Shown: positions 8,213 to 17,494 of the stretch, in pieces
Numbering within the stretch: the stretch's first letter is position 1
How the letters are laid out: each line of letters opens with the position of its first letter
DNA from: Acanthopleuribacter pedis
Lineage (GTDB): Bacteria; Acidobacteriota; Holophagae; Acanthopleuribacterales; Acanthopleuribacteraceae
Direction of reading: 5' to 3'
Length of the DNA stretch: 64,000 nucleotides
NCBI RefSeq assembly: GCF_017377855.1
Contig: NZ_JAFREP010000014.1
Coordinates: forward strand, 248,001-312,000
Program-made: the position numbers and the translations under genes
The notes under the pieces: model-generated
The model's database searches: none
Seen by the model: the letters and a program-made list of their open reading frames with translations, nothing else
Told to the model about the DNA's origin: nothing

Positions 8213-10663
8213 ATGTCGAAAGAACAAACGAATCCATCAACAACAGATAACCAAACCGTCATGTCTGACTCTGCCAAAACACAGGAATTTATTGGCCGCT
8301 ATCTCGTACGCGATTTCGTTGGTCAGGGCAGCATGGGTGCCGTGCTCCTTGGGTTTGACCCCCATTTGCGTCGTGATGTCGCCATCAAAACGATCAATAC
8401 GCGGTTGACCAAGTATTCGCAGGATCCTACCAATTTTCGCCAGCGTTTCGATGTGGAGTCCCAGGTTAACAGCCGGCTGAACCACCCCAATATTGTCGGC
8501 ATTTATGATTTCGGCATGCACAACAGCGATCCTTTTTTGGTGATGGAGTTTATTCCCGGCCGACCGCTTGATGCGTTGTTTCCCGTGGTTCCGAAAATCC
8601 CGCTGCGTTCCCGGGTCTTTTTGCTGGAGCAAATCGCTTCCGGTTTGGACCACGCCCACGCGCAAGGCGTGATTCATCGCGACATCAAACCCGCCAACAT
8701 TTTGGTGACCGATCAGTTTGAGGCCAAAATTGTCGACTTTGGTTTGGCGCGACTCAAAGATTCCAATATGACAACCACCGGTGTTTTTCTGGGGACGCCG
8801 AGTTATGCCGGCCCCGAGCAAATCACCGGTACGGGGGTTTCCGCGGCGTCCGACCTGTTTTCGTTCGGCATCATCGCCTTTCAGCTTTTGTTCGGCAAAC
8901 GACCCTTTCCCGGCGATACCCTTAATTCAATCCTCTACCACTTGGTTCACAGTGATCCCGATCTGCAGATTCCGCGGTTAACGCGTGACACGGAGACCGA
9001 GGTGCTTCAGGCCGCGTTTGAAAAGATGTTGGCCAAAAAACCAGAAGACCGTTATCGCACGGCGAGTGAGTTTGTAGCGCAACTCATTCGTGGTTTCGGT
9101 CCCAGCCTAAAGGCGTTGCCGCTCGCGAGTGGTCCCCTATCGGATTTTTTACCCAAGGCGCCGTCCAATACGGCCAAGCAACCGCCCCAGGCGGTGGAAT
9201 ACGGCGACGGAAGTCATTCGACCGTGACCAAAACCATATACCTCAATCCTTATTACAATGAAACCAATTGGTGGGTGGCTCATTGGCAAAAATTGGTTGC
9301 GGCCGGGAGTGTCCTGCTCTTTTTGGTGATGGTGCTTTACCTGGGAATGAGTGGCACCAAGAATGAACCGGGTCAACCGGTGCCGAACGAACCACCGGCG
9401 GCGCGGGTGGCCGCGGATGCCGAGCCGGAGATGGAGAACGCCACAACCTTTGAGCCGGAGGGAACCGTCGCGGAGACGGAGCCTGCACAAGAGCCGGCGC
9501 AGCAGCAGGATGTGTTCCAGCAGAGTTTTTTGACCCATATTGACGAGGGCAATTTGGTTCAGGCGGAAATTGCCGCCCTCAAACTCAAAACCTTGGGCGC
9601 GGACACCACCACCCATTTTGTGCTGCTGGACGCGATGCGGAATTTGGATGCCAACGAACAGAAAACGAACGAGGCCTTGGCCCGCAAGTTAACCATGCAG
9701 GTGCAGTTTCGCGATGCGCAAAAACGCGGCGATTACCGGTTGCTCAAGCTTTTGCACGACGATTACCGCAACCGTTGGCCCAACGACAAGGTGGTGATTG
9801 ATACCTGGGCCGCCGCGGTGGAAACCGTCCGCGCCGAGTACGGCAAAAAGGCTGAATCCATTCACGAAAACCTCAAGTTCGCGTTGGCCAGACACAAGCG
9901 AGACGAGGCGCAGGATTTACTGAATCAGCTTTCGGAGACCGACGTTTATTCGCCGCTGGAAATTCAGGTTTACCAACAAAAGATCAACCGAATTTACACC
10001 AACCCGCTGGGCATGGTGTTTTTGCGGGTTGAGCCGGGGACCTTTCGCATGGGGAGTGACCGCGATTCCCGCGATGCGGCCAAACACATGGTGACCATTA
10101 GCAAACCTTTTTTGATGAGTGCTTACGAGGTGACCCAGGCCCAGTACCGCGCGGTGATGGGCGGTTCGGCGGCGGCCCGTTTTGCGGGCGATAATCGGCC
10201 CGTGGAGAACTTGAGCTATGAGCAGGTGCTTAATTTTCTCGATACCTTGAATCATCGGGAAGAGGGTTATGTGTATCGATTACCGACCGAGGCGGAATGG
10301 GAATACGCGTGCCGGGCGGGCACGGACAGCGAGGTTTACCTCGACACCGGGGTCACGGTCGCCGCGGCCAATATTAAGGAATCGGAAATTAAAGAAACCA
10401 CGCCGGTCGGCGCCTATCCACCCAATCCCTGGGGTTTTTACGACATGTACGGGAACGTGAGTGAGTGGTGTTTGGACATTTTCCAACCCTATAGCGGCAA
10501 GAAACGCATTGATCCGCTGGTGGCGGGTGAAGGCGTGCGGGTGATCCGCGGCGGGTCTTTTGATACCCCGGCCCAGGAGATTGCCTCGGGAATGCGTGCC
10601 CAACGCACGCGCCGCGTCAAGTTGCGCACCGTGGGTTTTCGCCTGGTTCGCGCCCCGTTGTAA
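8213..10663 (+). CDS. Transmembrane Ser/Thr protein kinase with C-terminal FGE-sulfatase (SUMF1) domain
   Basis: An 816-residue protein. Residues about 27-290 form a Hanks-type kinase: glycine loop GQGSMGAV, VAIK lysine, HRDIKPANIL, DFGLAR, and the GTPSYAGPEQ activation segment. One membrane helix follows at about 359-379 (VAAGSVLLFLVMVLYLG), then a Pro/Glu-rich linker and helical region. From about 600 to the end is an FGE/SUMF1-type domain (GTFRMGS, YEVTQAQYRAVMG, RLPTEAEWEYACRAGT, MYGNVSEW, VIRGGSF, GFRLVRA). In PknB-like orientation the kinase is cytoplasmic and the FGE-like domain periplasmic. Such domains often bind ligands rather than oxidise cysteine. The ATG at 8213 (agg six bases upstream) is preferred over TTG at 8198. 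The gene is convergent with the HD-GYP gene. Confidence 0.88.
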   Translation: MSKEQTNPSTTDNQTVMSDSAKTQEFIGRYLVRDFVGQGSMGAVLLGFDPHLRRDVAIKTINTRLTKYSQDPTNFRQRFDVESQVNSRLNHPNIVGIYDFGMHNSDPFLVMEFIPGRPLDALFPVVPKIPLRSRVFLLEQIASGLDHAHAQGVIHRDIKPANILVTDQFEAKIVDFGLARLKDSNMTTTGVFLGTPSYAGPEQITGTGVSAASDLFSFGIIAFQLLFGKRPFPGDTLNSILYHLVHSDPDLQIPRLTRDTETEVLQAAFEKMLAKKPEDRYRTASEFVAQLIRGFGPSLKALPLASGPLSDFLPKAPSNTAKQPPQAVEYGDGSHSTVTKTIYLNPYYNETNWWVAHWQKLVAAGSVLLFLVMVLYLGMSGTKNEPGQPVPNEPPAARVAADAEPEMENATTFEPEGTVAETEPAQEPAQQQDVFQQSFLTHIDEGNLVQAEIAALKLKTLGADTTTHFVLLDAMRNLDANEQKTNEALARKLTMQVQFRDAQKRGDYRLLKLLHDDYRNRWPNDKVVIDTWAAAVETVRAEYGKKAESIHENLKFALARHKRDEAQDLLNQLSETDVYSPLEIQVYQQKINRIYTNPLGMVFLRVEPGTFRMGSDRDSRDAAKHMVTISKPFLMSAYEVTQAQYRAVMGGSAAARFAGDNRPVENLSYEQVLNFLDTLNHREEGYVYRLPTEAEWEYACRAGTDSEVYLDTGVTVAAANIKESEIKETTPVGAYPPNPWGFYDMYGNVSEWCLDIFQPYSGKKRIDPLVAGEGVRVIRGGSFDTPAQEIASGMRAQRTRRVKLRTVGFRLVRAPL

Positions 10664-10698
10664 CGGCTGCTTTGAAGCGGGCCGCCGCGTGATGCGGG

Positions 10699-12663
10699 TT
10701 AACCGCGTGGAATCATGTGTTCCAGGCGTGGGATGGCTTGGGCTTTGAAGAGTTCGACCAGGTCGCGGTCCAGTTCGCCGCGATCCGCCTGCTGAAGGAG
10801 CAGGCGGGTGGTGTCTTCGATTGCCAGCGGATCGCAATAGGGGCGATCCCAAGCGGTGGCCGCGTCGAAGATGTCGGCGATGGTCAAGATCCTAACCCGG
10901 ACGGGGATCTCGTCTGCCTTGATGCCACGTGGATAGCCGCACCCGTTGAGTTTTTCGTGGTGGGCGCCCGCGATTTCGGGGACCTTTTTGAGGTCGCAAT
11001 TCCAAGGAATGCGCAACAGAATTTCTTCACTGCGCGACACGTGGGAACGCATGTCTTCCCATTCCCGTTCGGTAAGGGTGCCGTTGGGCGAACTGAGGTG
11101 GTCGACTTCCTCGGCGGTGAGGAAGTCCATGGTTTTGCCGTTGGGTAACGCGATGCGTTGGCCGCCGATGCGGCGCACCACGGCGATGTCCTCCACGGTG
11201 AGTTTCCATTTTTTGCTCGCTTCCTTGAGGAAGGCCAGGTCGACACCGAGCTGTTTGGTGAAGGCGCGCACGCGCATGTCGATTTGGGTGTAGAGTTCGG
11301 GATCGGGGGGCATCGATTGGGCCAGGGAATCGCGCACCAAGTCCTCGAGCAGGTTTTGGCGGTAAATGCTGCGAATGTAATCGAACCGTTGTTCGACCAG
11401 CTTCATGCGGTCTTCGATCAGGCGTTCACTTTTACTGAGCACGCCCTCGCGCACGCCGACCTTGCCAAAATCGTGGAGCAGCGCCGCGTAGCGCAGTTCG
11501 GTGAGTTCGCCGGAGGTGAAGCGCTGCTTGGCGTAGGGACCGGTGCGGATTTGGTCGACCGCCTCGGCCAGGGCCAGGCTGTACTTGGCGACGCGTTCGG
11601 AATGGCCCGCCGTGACCGGGTCACGGGCTTCAATCGCGTAGACCGAGGCTTCGACAAAACCCTCGAACATACGGTAAATGTCCTCGGTGAGCTTGGCGCG
11701 TTCGATGGCAAAAGCCACGTTGCTGGCGAGAATGCATAACAGGTTGAGATCGTTTCGGTTAAATCGGGAATTGCTCTGGCGGGTGTCGAGCATGATGACG
11801 CCGAGCATGTCGTTTTGGCCGATGAGCGGGGCGCACATACAGGAGGAAATGTCGGCTTGAACGATGGATTCGGTGAGTTCTTCTTCTTCGCCGCCTTCCT
11901 CGCCCCGGAAAAAAAGTACGGTTTCTCCTGTTTGCACCACGCGTTCCAACATGCTGCGGCTCATTTTGACCTCGCGGCGGCCGGCGTCGGCCAGGTCGCG
12001 GGTACGCACGAGAATCGGTTGCAGGCCGCGTTGTTCGTGTTTCAGGCTGACGGAAAAGAGGTTGGCTTCGCTAAAGGATTTGAAGGCGGCTTCGCAAACC
12101 AATTCGAGGATTTGGTCCAAATGGTTGAGGCCGTTGAGGCGGTTGGCGAGATTAAACAAAATCTTGAGGCGCGCGTCTTTGGCGCTGAATTCCTGGGACA
12201 AGGCCTCGCGGGGCTTGGCCGAGGCCATGAACTGGTCGGCCGAGGCTTGGGTCAGGGTGAACCCGCTGGCGCCCGCTTCCTGTTCGCTATGGTAAACGCG
12301 CTGGACCGTGAAGTGGATGGAACTGGCGCCCAGGCGCAGGGTGCCGCTGTTGCTGAGCAGCAGCGAGAGTTTTTTGCCGTCGCGGTGCAGTTGTACTTGG
12401 TGTCCGCCGGTTTCAACCTGGGTGCCGTGGCTGCTGTTGAGGTCTTTGAACCAAAAGCCGTCCTCGCTGCGGAGGAACACGCCGTGGTTGCCGGAAACGT
12501 ACAAATCGCGAATGGTGAAATCGTTGTGGGCCGCGCGGCCCAGGGTGATGCGCGGCTGATCGAAGCGTGTCGATTTTCCGTAATCGGGGCCGCTCTCAAC
12601 CGTGAGCACCAGCACGGGCCGGTCCATCAGGGTTGCCGTGGCTGTAAAACCTTCTTGCGTCAC
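10699..12663 (-). CDS. FHA-GAF-HD-GYP signalling protein, candidate cyclic-di-GMP phosphodiesterase
   Basis: About 654 residues. The FHA domain (LGRAAHNDFTI, GNHG, LNSSHGTQV) occupies roughly residues 15-95 and should bind phosphothreonine, fitting the neighbouring Ser/Thr kinase. A GAF domain spans about 165-330. The HD-GYP domain has the helix ARDPVTAGHSERVA, then LLHDFGKVG (about 395), and HHEKLNGCGYPRG (about 567). The metal and GYP residues look intact. The gap between HD and GYP motifs is about 170 residues, far longer than the usual 60 or so, because some 100 residues are inserted after LSK and before LTEREWEDM. The start is GTG at 12663, with ggtggag six bases upstream; the frame stays open to 12678. 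Confidence 0.87.
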   Translation of the reverse strand: MTQEGFTATATLMDRPVLVLTVESGPDYGKSTRFDQPRITLGRAAHNDFTIRDLYVSGNHGVFLRSEDGFWFKDLNSSHGTQVETGGHQVQLHRDGKKLSLLLSNSGTLRLGASSIHFTVQRVYHSEQEAGASGFTLTQASADQFMASAKPREALSQEFSAKDARLKILFNLANRLNGLNHLDQILELVCEAAFKSFSEANLFSVSLKHEQRGLQPILVRTRDLADAGRREVKMSRSMLERVVQTGETVLFFRGEEGGEEEELTESIVQADISSCMCAPLIGQNDMLGVIMLDTRQSNSRFNRNDLNLLCILASNVAFAIERAKLTEDIYRMFEGFVEASVYAIEARDPVTAGHSERVAKYSLALAEAVDQIRTGPYAKQRFTSGELTELRYAALLHDFGKVGVREGVLSKSERLIEDRMKLVEQRFDYIRSIYRQNLLEDLVRDSLAQSMPPDPELYTQIDMRVRAFTKQLGVDLAFLKEASKKWKLTVEDIAVVRRIGGQRIALPNGKTMDFLTAEEVDHLSSPNGTLTEREWEDMRSHVSRSEEILLRIPWNCDLKKVPEIAGAHHEKLNGCGYPRGIKADEIPVRVRILTIADIFDAATAWDRPYCDPLAIEDTTRLLLQQADRGELDRDLVELFKAQAIPRLEHMIPRG

Positions 12664-12771
12664 AGGCGACTCCACCACTGCAATGGGTAAGAAAACTCAT
12701 CCATTGTACCTAAATCAAATTGCTTTTCTTACCTAAAGTGTGCGATTCGGGTGGATGCAATTGCTTAAGTA

Positions 12772-12790
12772 TCGGCGCGGGACGCGCCGA
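12772..12790. repeat. Perfect 8-bp hairpin between the HD-GYP and TetR genes
   Basis: tcggcgcg and cgcgccga flank a gga loop. There is no T tract on either strand. It may protect the 3' end of the tetR message on the minus strand, or form part of the HD-GYP gene leader. Confidence 0.5.
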
Positions 12791-12875
12791 GAGTTGGGCA
12801 AGTGCGCCGCCAAGAATCACTCAATTTAGGTCTTAGGGCTTAATCCGTAAATCGCGGGCTGAGCAAGGATTCGCG

Positions 12876-13547
12876 TTAACCCGCGGTTGCGGTATCGCGG
12901 CGCTTGGCGAACTTTTCGAGTTCCGCCAAACCGATGCTAATTTCGTCATCGGTGACCCCCGCGGCACGCAAGTTCCACGCAATCAGGAAACGGCAAATTT
13001 GGTGGGCGTCCCGTTGTACTTCGCCGGTCACCGCCGCTTCCAAGGCGGCGGCGCAACCGCCCATCCAGGTTTCGATCATCAGCTCGGTGTCGATGCCTGC
13101 CAAATCGTGGCGGTCACCGAGCAAGTTGGGGTGTTCTTCCAAAAAACGCTTGAGCGCGGCGGTGTAGTAATTAAAGGTGGACTCACGCAAGGCGGGTTGA
13201 CCCAAACCTAACAAAATGATGCGGGAAATTTCCGAGTTCTCCAAGATCTTGGCAATCAAAATGTACACCGAAACCGAAAGCCGGGTGACGGCGTCGTTGG
13301 GGACCTGGGCCACGGCGGCTTCCGCCTCTTCCTTGATTTCGAGGGTGATGTCCTCCACCAGCGCTTGGAGCAAGTTGCCTTTGTTGCTGAAATAAAAATA
13401 GCAGTTGCCAATGGAGGTTCCGGCTTCCTTAACCACCTGTTGCATGGTGGTTTTTTCATAACCTTGGCGGCTGAACAGTTTTCTGGCCGCGGCCAGGATT
13501 TCTCGGCGCCGTAAGGCGGTTCCGCGTTGTTTTTCGTTGTCACTCAC
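12876..13547 (-). CDS. TetR/AcrR-family transcriptional regulator
   Basis: A 223-residue protein. Residues about 12-58 form the TetR helix-turn-helix (REILAAARKLFSRQGYEKTTMQQVVKEAGTS split over two helices, then IGNCYFYFSNKGNLLQALVE). The C-terminal ligand-binding region is helical and unique to each member. The start is GTG at 13547, with aaaggag six bases upstream; an upstream in-frame ATG at 13613 lacks one. It is divergent from the beta-oxidation operon across 437 bases, the arrangement expected of a fatty-acid-responsive repressor of the FadR (TetR type) or PsrA kind. That role is inference from position only. Confidence 0.85.
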   Translation of the reverse strand: MSDNEKQRGTALRRREILAAARKLFSRQGYEKTTMQQVVKEAGTSIGNCYFYFSNKGNLLQALVEDITLEIKEEAEAAVAQVPNDAVTRLSVSVYILIAKILENSEISRIILLGLGQPALRESTFNYYTAALKRFLEEHPNLLGDRHDLAGIDTELMIETWMGGCAAALEAAVTGEVQRDAHQICRFLIAWNLRAAGVTDDEISIGLAELEKFAKRRDTATAG

Positions 13548-13841
13548 CCGCGGCTCCTTTGCCCGTGTTTCAGTTACCGCCCCGAAAAGCTTGGGCCGGT
13601 TCGCTTTCGTCACACTGGATCAACATCGTTTCGTTTAGCCTAGCCGTTCGTTCGCGGCTTCTCAAGTGGTTTGCCGTTTCGGATTGTCACAAAAATTCGC
13701 TTTCTCGCCCGGCGCGGTTTCTCACGCGCGCCTCACCGAGTTGGGTCAAGCACCCCGGACTGGACGGCTGTCCCGCCGCCTCGCCGGCATCCCTTCTCAA
13801 GCGCGCCGTCCCACTTCCGCTTGGCGAGCCCTGGGTTTTTC
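13548..13841. other. Divergent intergenic region between tetR and the beta-oxidation operon
   Basis: The full gap is 437 bases. The tetR promoter should lie here on the minus strand but no clear one was found. The operon promoter is listed separately. No long palindrome typical of a TetR operator was seen apart from gaac-agc-gttc inside the operon promoter spacer. Confidence 0.4.
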
Positions 13842-13871
13842 TTGACGGCCTCTCGAACAGCGTTCTATAAC
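13842..13871 (+). promoter_or_regulatory. Sigma70 promoter of the beta-oxidation operon
   Basis: -35 ttgacg (13842-13847) and -10 tataac (13866-13871) are separated by 18 bases and point toward the thiolase gene, leaving a leader of about 105 bases. A small inverted repeat, gaac-agc-gttc, sits in the spacer against the -10 and is a possible TetR contact. Confidence 0.6.
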
Positions 13872-13984
13872 AGACCTACTATCTAATGATTTTGCGTTCG
13901 CCGCCTGTTTGGTTTTTTTCCCATCTGTTGGGGTCCTTTTGCCACCATGCCCGTTTCACCGGCGCGCGCGAAAGGGAGTTTGTG

Positions 13985-15193
13985 ATGTACGATGCTTTTG
14001 TGTACGACGCCGTACGGACGCCTCGCGGTAAAGGGAAAGCCGACGGCTCCTTGCACGAGGTTAAGCCGATTGATTTGCTGGTCCCGCTGTTCCATGCTCT
14101 GAAGGAACGGCAATCGCTGGATCCGGCCATGGTTGAAGATGTGGTTCTGGGTTGTGTGACGCCGGTTGGCGAACAGGGTGGCAACATTGCCCGCATTGCC
14201 TCGCTTTACGCGGGCTGGGGCGACACGGTGCCCGGCCAAACCCTCAACCGTTTTTGTGCTTCCGGTTTGGAAGCGGTGAACCTGGGGGCGGCGAAGGTGG
14301 CCTCCGGGATGGAGGATTTGGTGATTGCGGGCGGCGTTGAGGCCATGTCCCGTATCAAAATGTCCTCCGACGGCGCGGCTTGGTTTCTCGATCCCTTGGT
14401 GAATGCCGACACGGTGTTTATTCCCCAAGGTGTTTCGGCCGATTTAATCGCCACGCTGGAAGGTTATTCGCGCGACCAACTCGACGCCTACGCGGCCGCC
14501 TCGCACCAAAAAGCCGCGGCCGCCCGCGAAGCAGGCCGTTTTGAGAAAAGTATTGTGCCGATTAAGGATATCAACGGTTTGACGATCCTCGATCACGACG
14601 AAACGGTGCGGCCCGAAACCACGCCCGAAAAAATCGCCGGCCTGAAGCCGTCGTTCGCCATGCCGGGCGAAATGGGGTTTGATGTGCAGGCACAACGCAA
14701 ATACCCACACGTGGAACGCATCAACCACGTCCACCACGCCGGCAACTCGTCCGGCATTGTCGACGGCGCCGCCCTGGTGTTGATCGGCAACCACGAGGTG
14801 GGCGAACGGCTCGGCTTGAAGCCGCGCGCGCGCATTCGCGGCGTGGGTTCCATCGCCACCGAACCGACCATCATGCTGACCGGTCCCGCGCCCGCCTCCC
14901 GCAAAGCGCTGGCCAAGGCCGGCGTGTCCGCCGCCGATATCGACCTCTGGGAAATTAACGAGGCTTTTGCGGCGGTGGTCCTCAAAGCCGTGAATGATCT
15001 GGCGATTGACATCGACAAAGTGAACGTCAACGGCGGTGCCATCGCCCTGGGCCACCCGCTCGGCGCGACCGGGGCCATGATCCTCGGCACCTTGCTCGAC
15101 GAACTCGAACGCCGCGACCAAACCCTCGGGTTGGCGACCTTGTGTGTCGGCGCCGGCATGGGTGTCGCCACGGTGATCGAACGTCTCAACTAA
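13985..15193 (+). CDS. Acetyl-CoA C-acyltransferase (thiolase)
   Basis: A 402-residue thiolase, the last enzyme of each beta-oxidation round (3-ketoacyl-CoA plus CoA to acetyl-CoA and a shortened acyl-CoA). The nucleophilic Cys91 is in NRFCASGLEAV, His357 in ALGHPLGATGA, and the second catalytic Cys387 in LCVGAGMG. The length and C terminus (ATVIERLN) are of the FadA/FadI/AtoB class. It is the first gene of an operon with the FadJ-type protein (71-base gap) and an acyl-CoA dehydrogenase, which favours a degradative role. The ATG at 13985 has gggag seven bases upstream; the open frame back to 13886 has no such signal. Confidence 0.92.
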   Translation: MYDAFVYDAVRTPRGKGKADGSLHEVKPIDLLVPLFHALKERQSLDPAMVEDVVLGCVTPVGEQGGNIARIASLYAGWGDTVPGQTLNRFCASGLEAVNLGAAKVASGMEDLVIAGGVEAMSRIKMSSDGAAWFLDPLVNADTVFIPQGVSADLIATLEGYSRDQLDAYAAASHQKAAAAREAGRFEKSIVPIKDINGLTILDHDETVRPETTPEKIAGLKPSFAMPGEMGFDVQAQRKYPHVERINHVHHAGNSSGIVDGAALVLIGNHEVGERLGLKPRARIRGVGSIATEPTIMLTGPAPASRKALAKAGVSAADIDLWEINEAFAAVVLKAVNDLAIDIDKVNVNGGAIALGHPLGATGAMILGTLLDELERRDQTLGLATLCVGAGMGVATVIERLN

Positions 15194-15264
15194 GGAATTA
15201 AGAAGCCGGTGCGTGATGGATGACGCGCCGCGTGCTGGTTGTGCTCGTGGAGCATGGGGGAATT

Positions 15265-17397
15265 ATGTCGATTCGTTATGAAAAAGATGAGAACCAGATC
15301 GTCACGCTGACCCTGGATCTCAAGGACCGCGGCGCCAATGTCTTGGGGCCGGACCTGCTCGAACCTTTTGCCAAAATGGTTGATGAACTGGAGCAGGATA
15401 AAGAACTGAAGGGTGTGGTGCTGGCCTCGGCCAAAAAAGACTGGGTCGCCGGTGCCGACCTGGAGTACCTGTTCGCGAACAACGAACCCGAGGCGGTCAT
15501 GCGCCTAACCGAAACCTTTAAAGTCTTGGCGCGCCGTTTGGAAAAACTCGGAAAACCCGTGGTGGCCGCGCTCAACGGTTCGGCGCTCGGCGGCGGCTTG
15601 GAATTGGCCTTGGCCTGTCATTACCGGGTTGCCTTGCGGAATCCGAGGGCCAAGTTTGGGTTTCCCGAGGTCAAGCTGGGTTTGTTGCCTGGCGGCGGCG
15701 GTACCCAACGTCTGCCGCGCATGATCGGTATTCAAACCGCCTTGCCCCATTTGATTGAAGGCAAAGACCTGAAGGTGGACGCCGCGCTTAAGGCCGGTTT
15801 CATCGACGCGATTGCCGAAACGCCGGAGGACCTGGTCGCGATGGCGCGAACCTGGATTGGCGAGAACAAATACGTGGCCAAACCCTGGGATAAAAAAGGG
15901 TTCCGTTGGCCGGGCGGCGACAGCAAGCGCCCGGACAACGCGCAAATGTGGGCGATTGCGCCCTCGATGATGCACCAGAAAACGCGCGGCAATTACCCCG
16001 CCGTCAAAAACATTTTGGCCTGTGTGTACGAGGGGAGTTGGGTCGATTTCGACACCGCGAGCCGCATTGAATCGCGCTACTTCACCCAGTTGGCGACCAG
16101 CCAAACCGCCACCAACATGATCAACGCCTTTTGGTTCCAACGCAACCGCATCAACAAAGGTGAAAGCCGCCCGAAGGGCTTTGAGAAACGTTTGGTGCAG
16201 AAGGTCGGCATCTTGGGCGCGGGCATGATGGGTGCCGGCATCGCCGCGGTTTCTGCGCTTGCCGGGATTGAGGTGGTCCTCAAGGATGTGGCCAAAAGCG
16301 GCGCGGAGAAAGGCAAAGACGTGACCCGCGCGCTGGTGAAGAAACGCGTGGACCGCGGTCGCATGGACCAAGAGAAGGCCGACCAGGTGTTGGGCCGCAT
16401 TTTGACCACCGATCACGCCGCCGACTTGCAGGGCTGCGATTTAATCATCGAGGCCGTATTTGAGGATCGTGAACTGAAAGCCAAGGTGACCGCCGAGGCC
16501 GAGGCGCGGATTGAAGCCGACGCGGTTTTTGCCTCCAACACCTCGACCCTGCCGATCACGGGTTTGGCCGAGGCGTCCCAACGGCCCGAGAACTTCATCG
16601 GGCTGCACTTCTTCTCGCCGGTCGACAAGATGCCGCTGGTCGAAATCATCGTGGGTGAAAAAACCACCGAGGAAACTTTGGCGCGCGCCTTTGATTACGT
16701 CCAACAGATTAAGAAAACGCCGATTGTGGTCAATGACAGCCGCGGTTTCTATACCTCGCGGGTGTTCTCGACTTATGTGCAAGAGGGCATGGCCCTGGTG
16801 CGCGAAGGCCAACATCCGCGCGCCATTGAACACGCCGGTTTGGAAGCAGGTATGCCGGTAGGACCGCTGGCGTTGATCGACGAGGTGAGTTTGTCGCTGA
16901 TCCACAACATCCTCTCGCAAACCAAACGGGACATGGAAGCGGAGGGCAAAACCCACGAGGGTCACCCCGGCGATCCGGTGGTCACCAAAATGGTCGAGGA
17001 CCTAAAACGGCCTGGCAAAAAAGCCGCGGCTGGGTTTTACGACTATCCCGACAACGGCAAAAAACACCTGTGGCCCGAGTTGGGCAAGCATTTTCCGCTC
17101 GCCGCCGATCAGCTTAGCCAAGCTGAAATGCAGGAACGGATGATGTTTGTGCAGGCGCTTGAAACCGTGCGCTGTTTGGACGAAGGCGTTTTGACCCGCG
17201 TGGCCGACGCCAACATCGGCAGCATTTTCGGCTGGGGATTCGCGCCCTTTAAGGGCGGCACCCTTCAGTATATTAATGATGTCGGTCTAAAGACCTTTTG
17301 CGAACGCGCCGAGGCGCTTGAGGCCAAGTGGGGCAAACGTTTTGCCGTGCCGCAACGGTTGCGCGACATGGCCGCCAAAGGTGAGATCTTTCAGTAA
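15265..17397 (+). CDS. fadJ: Fatty-acid oxidation multienzyme (enoyl-CoA hydratase/3-hydroxyacyl-CoA dehydrogenase)
   Basis: A 710-residue bifunctional protein. The N-terminal crotonase domain (about 1-190) shows the oxyanion segment GSALGGGLELALACHYR and the catalytic region FPEVKLGLLPGGGGTQRLPR. A linker leads to the NAD-binding Rossmann domain with GILGAGMMGAGIA near residue 315 and the family signature HFFSPVDKMPLVEII, then two C-terminal 3HCDH domains. It hydrates enoyl-CoA and oxidises the resulting 3-hydroxyacyl-CoA. The size and order match FadJ/FadB alpha subunits, with the thiolase as the matching beta subunit just upstream. The ATG at 15265 follows ggggga at a good distance; an ATG at 15220 is in frame but poorly supported. 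Confidence 0.93.
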   Translation: MSIRYEKDENQIVTLTLDLKDRGANVLGPDLLEPFAKMVDELEQDKELKGVVLASAKKDWVAGADLEYLFANNEPEAVMRLTETFKVLARRLEKLGKPVVAALNGSALGGGLELALACHYRVALRNPRAKFGFPEVKLGLLPGGGGTQRLPRMIGIQTALPHLIEGKDLKVDAALKAGFIDAIAETPEDLVAMARTWIGENKYVAKPWDKKGFRWPGGDSKRPDNAQMWAIAPSMMHQKTRGNYPAVKNILACVYEGSWVDFDTASRIESRYFTQLATSQTATNMINAFWFQRNRINKGESRPKGFEKRLVQKVGILGAGMMGAGIAAVSALAGIEVVLKDVAKSGAEKGKDVTRALVKKRVDRGRMDQEKADQVLGRILTTDHAADLQGCDLIIEAVFEDRELKAKVTAEAEARIEADAVFASNTSTLPITGLAEASQRPENFIGLHFFSPVDKMPLVEIIVGEKTTEETLARAFDYVQQIKKTPIVVNDSRGFYTSRVFSTYVQEGMALVREGQHPRAIEHAGLEAGMPVGPLALIDEVSLSLIHNILSQTKRDMEAEGKTHEGHPGDPVVTKMVEDLKRPGKKAAAGFYDYPDNGKKHLWPELGKHFPLAADQLSQAEMQERMMFVQALETVRCLDEGVLTRVADANIGSIFGWGFAPFKGGTLQYINDVGLKTFCERAEALEAKWGKRFAVPQRLRDMAAKGEIFQ

Positions 17398-17421
17398 CCG
17401 ATGCACAAGATGCTGATGATG

Positions 17422-17476
17422 CGCGGGTTCCGATTGGGGAGCCCGCGTTTGGTTTGACGCCGGGTTTCGCCGGCGT
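17422..17476 (+). other. Two hairpins between fadJ and the acyl-CoA dehydrogenase gene
   Basis: The first stem pairs 17422-17431 with 17438-17447 (10 pairs, one G-T). The second pairs acgccgg with ccggcgt around gtttcg (17457-17476). Neither has a T run. They could stabilise the upstream message or set relative expression inside the operon. Confidence 0.5.
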
Positions 17477-17494
17477 TTGGAAGGGAGGACGAGG

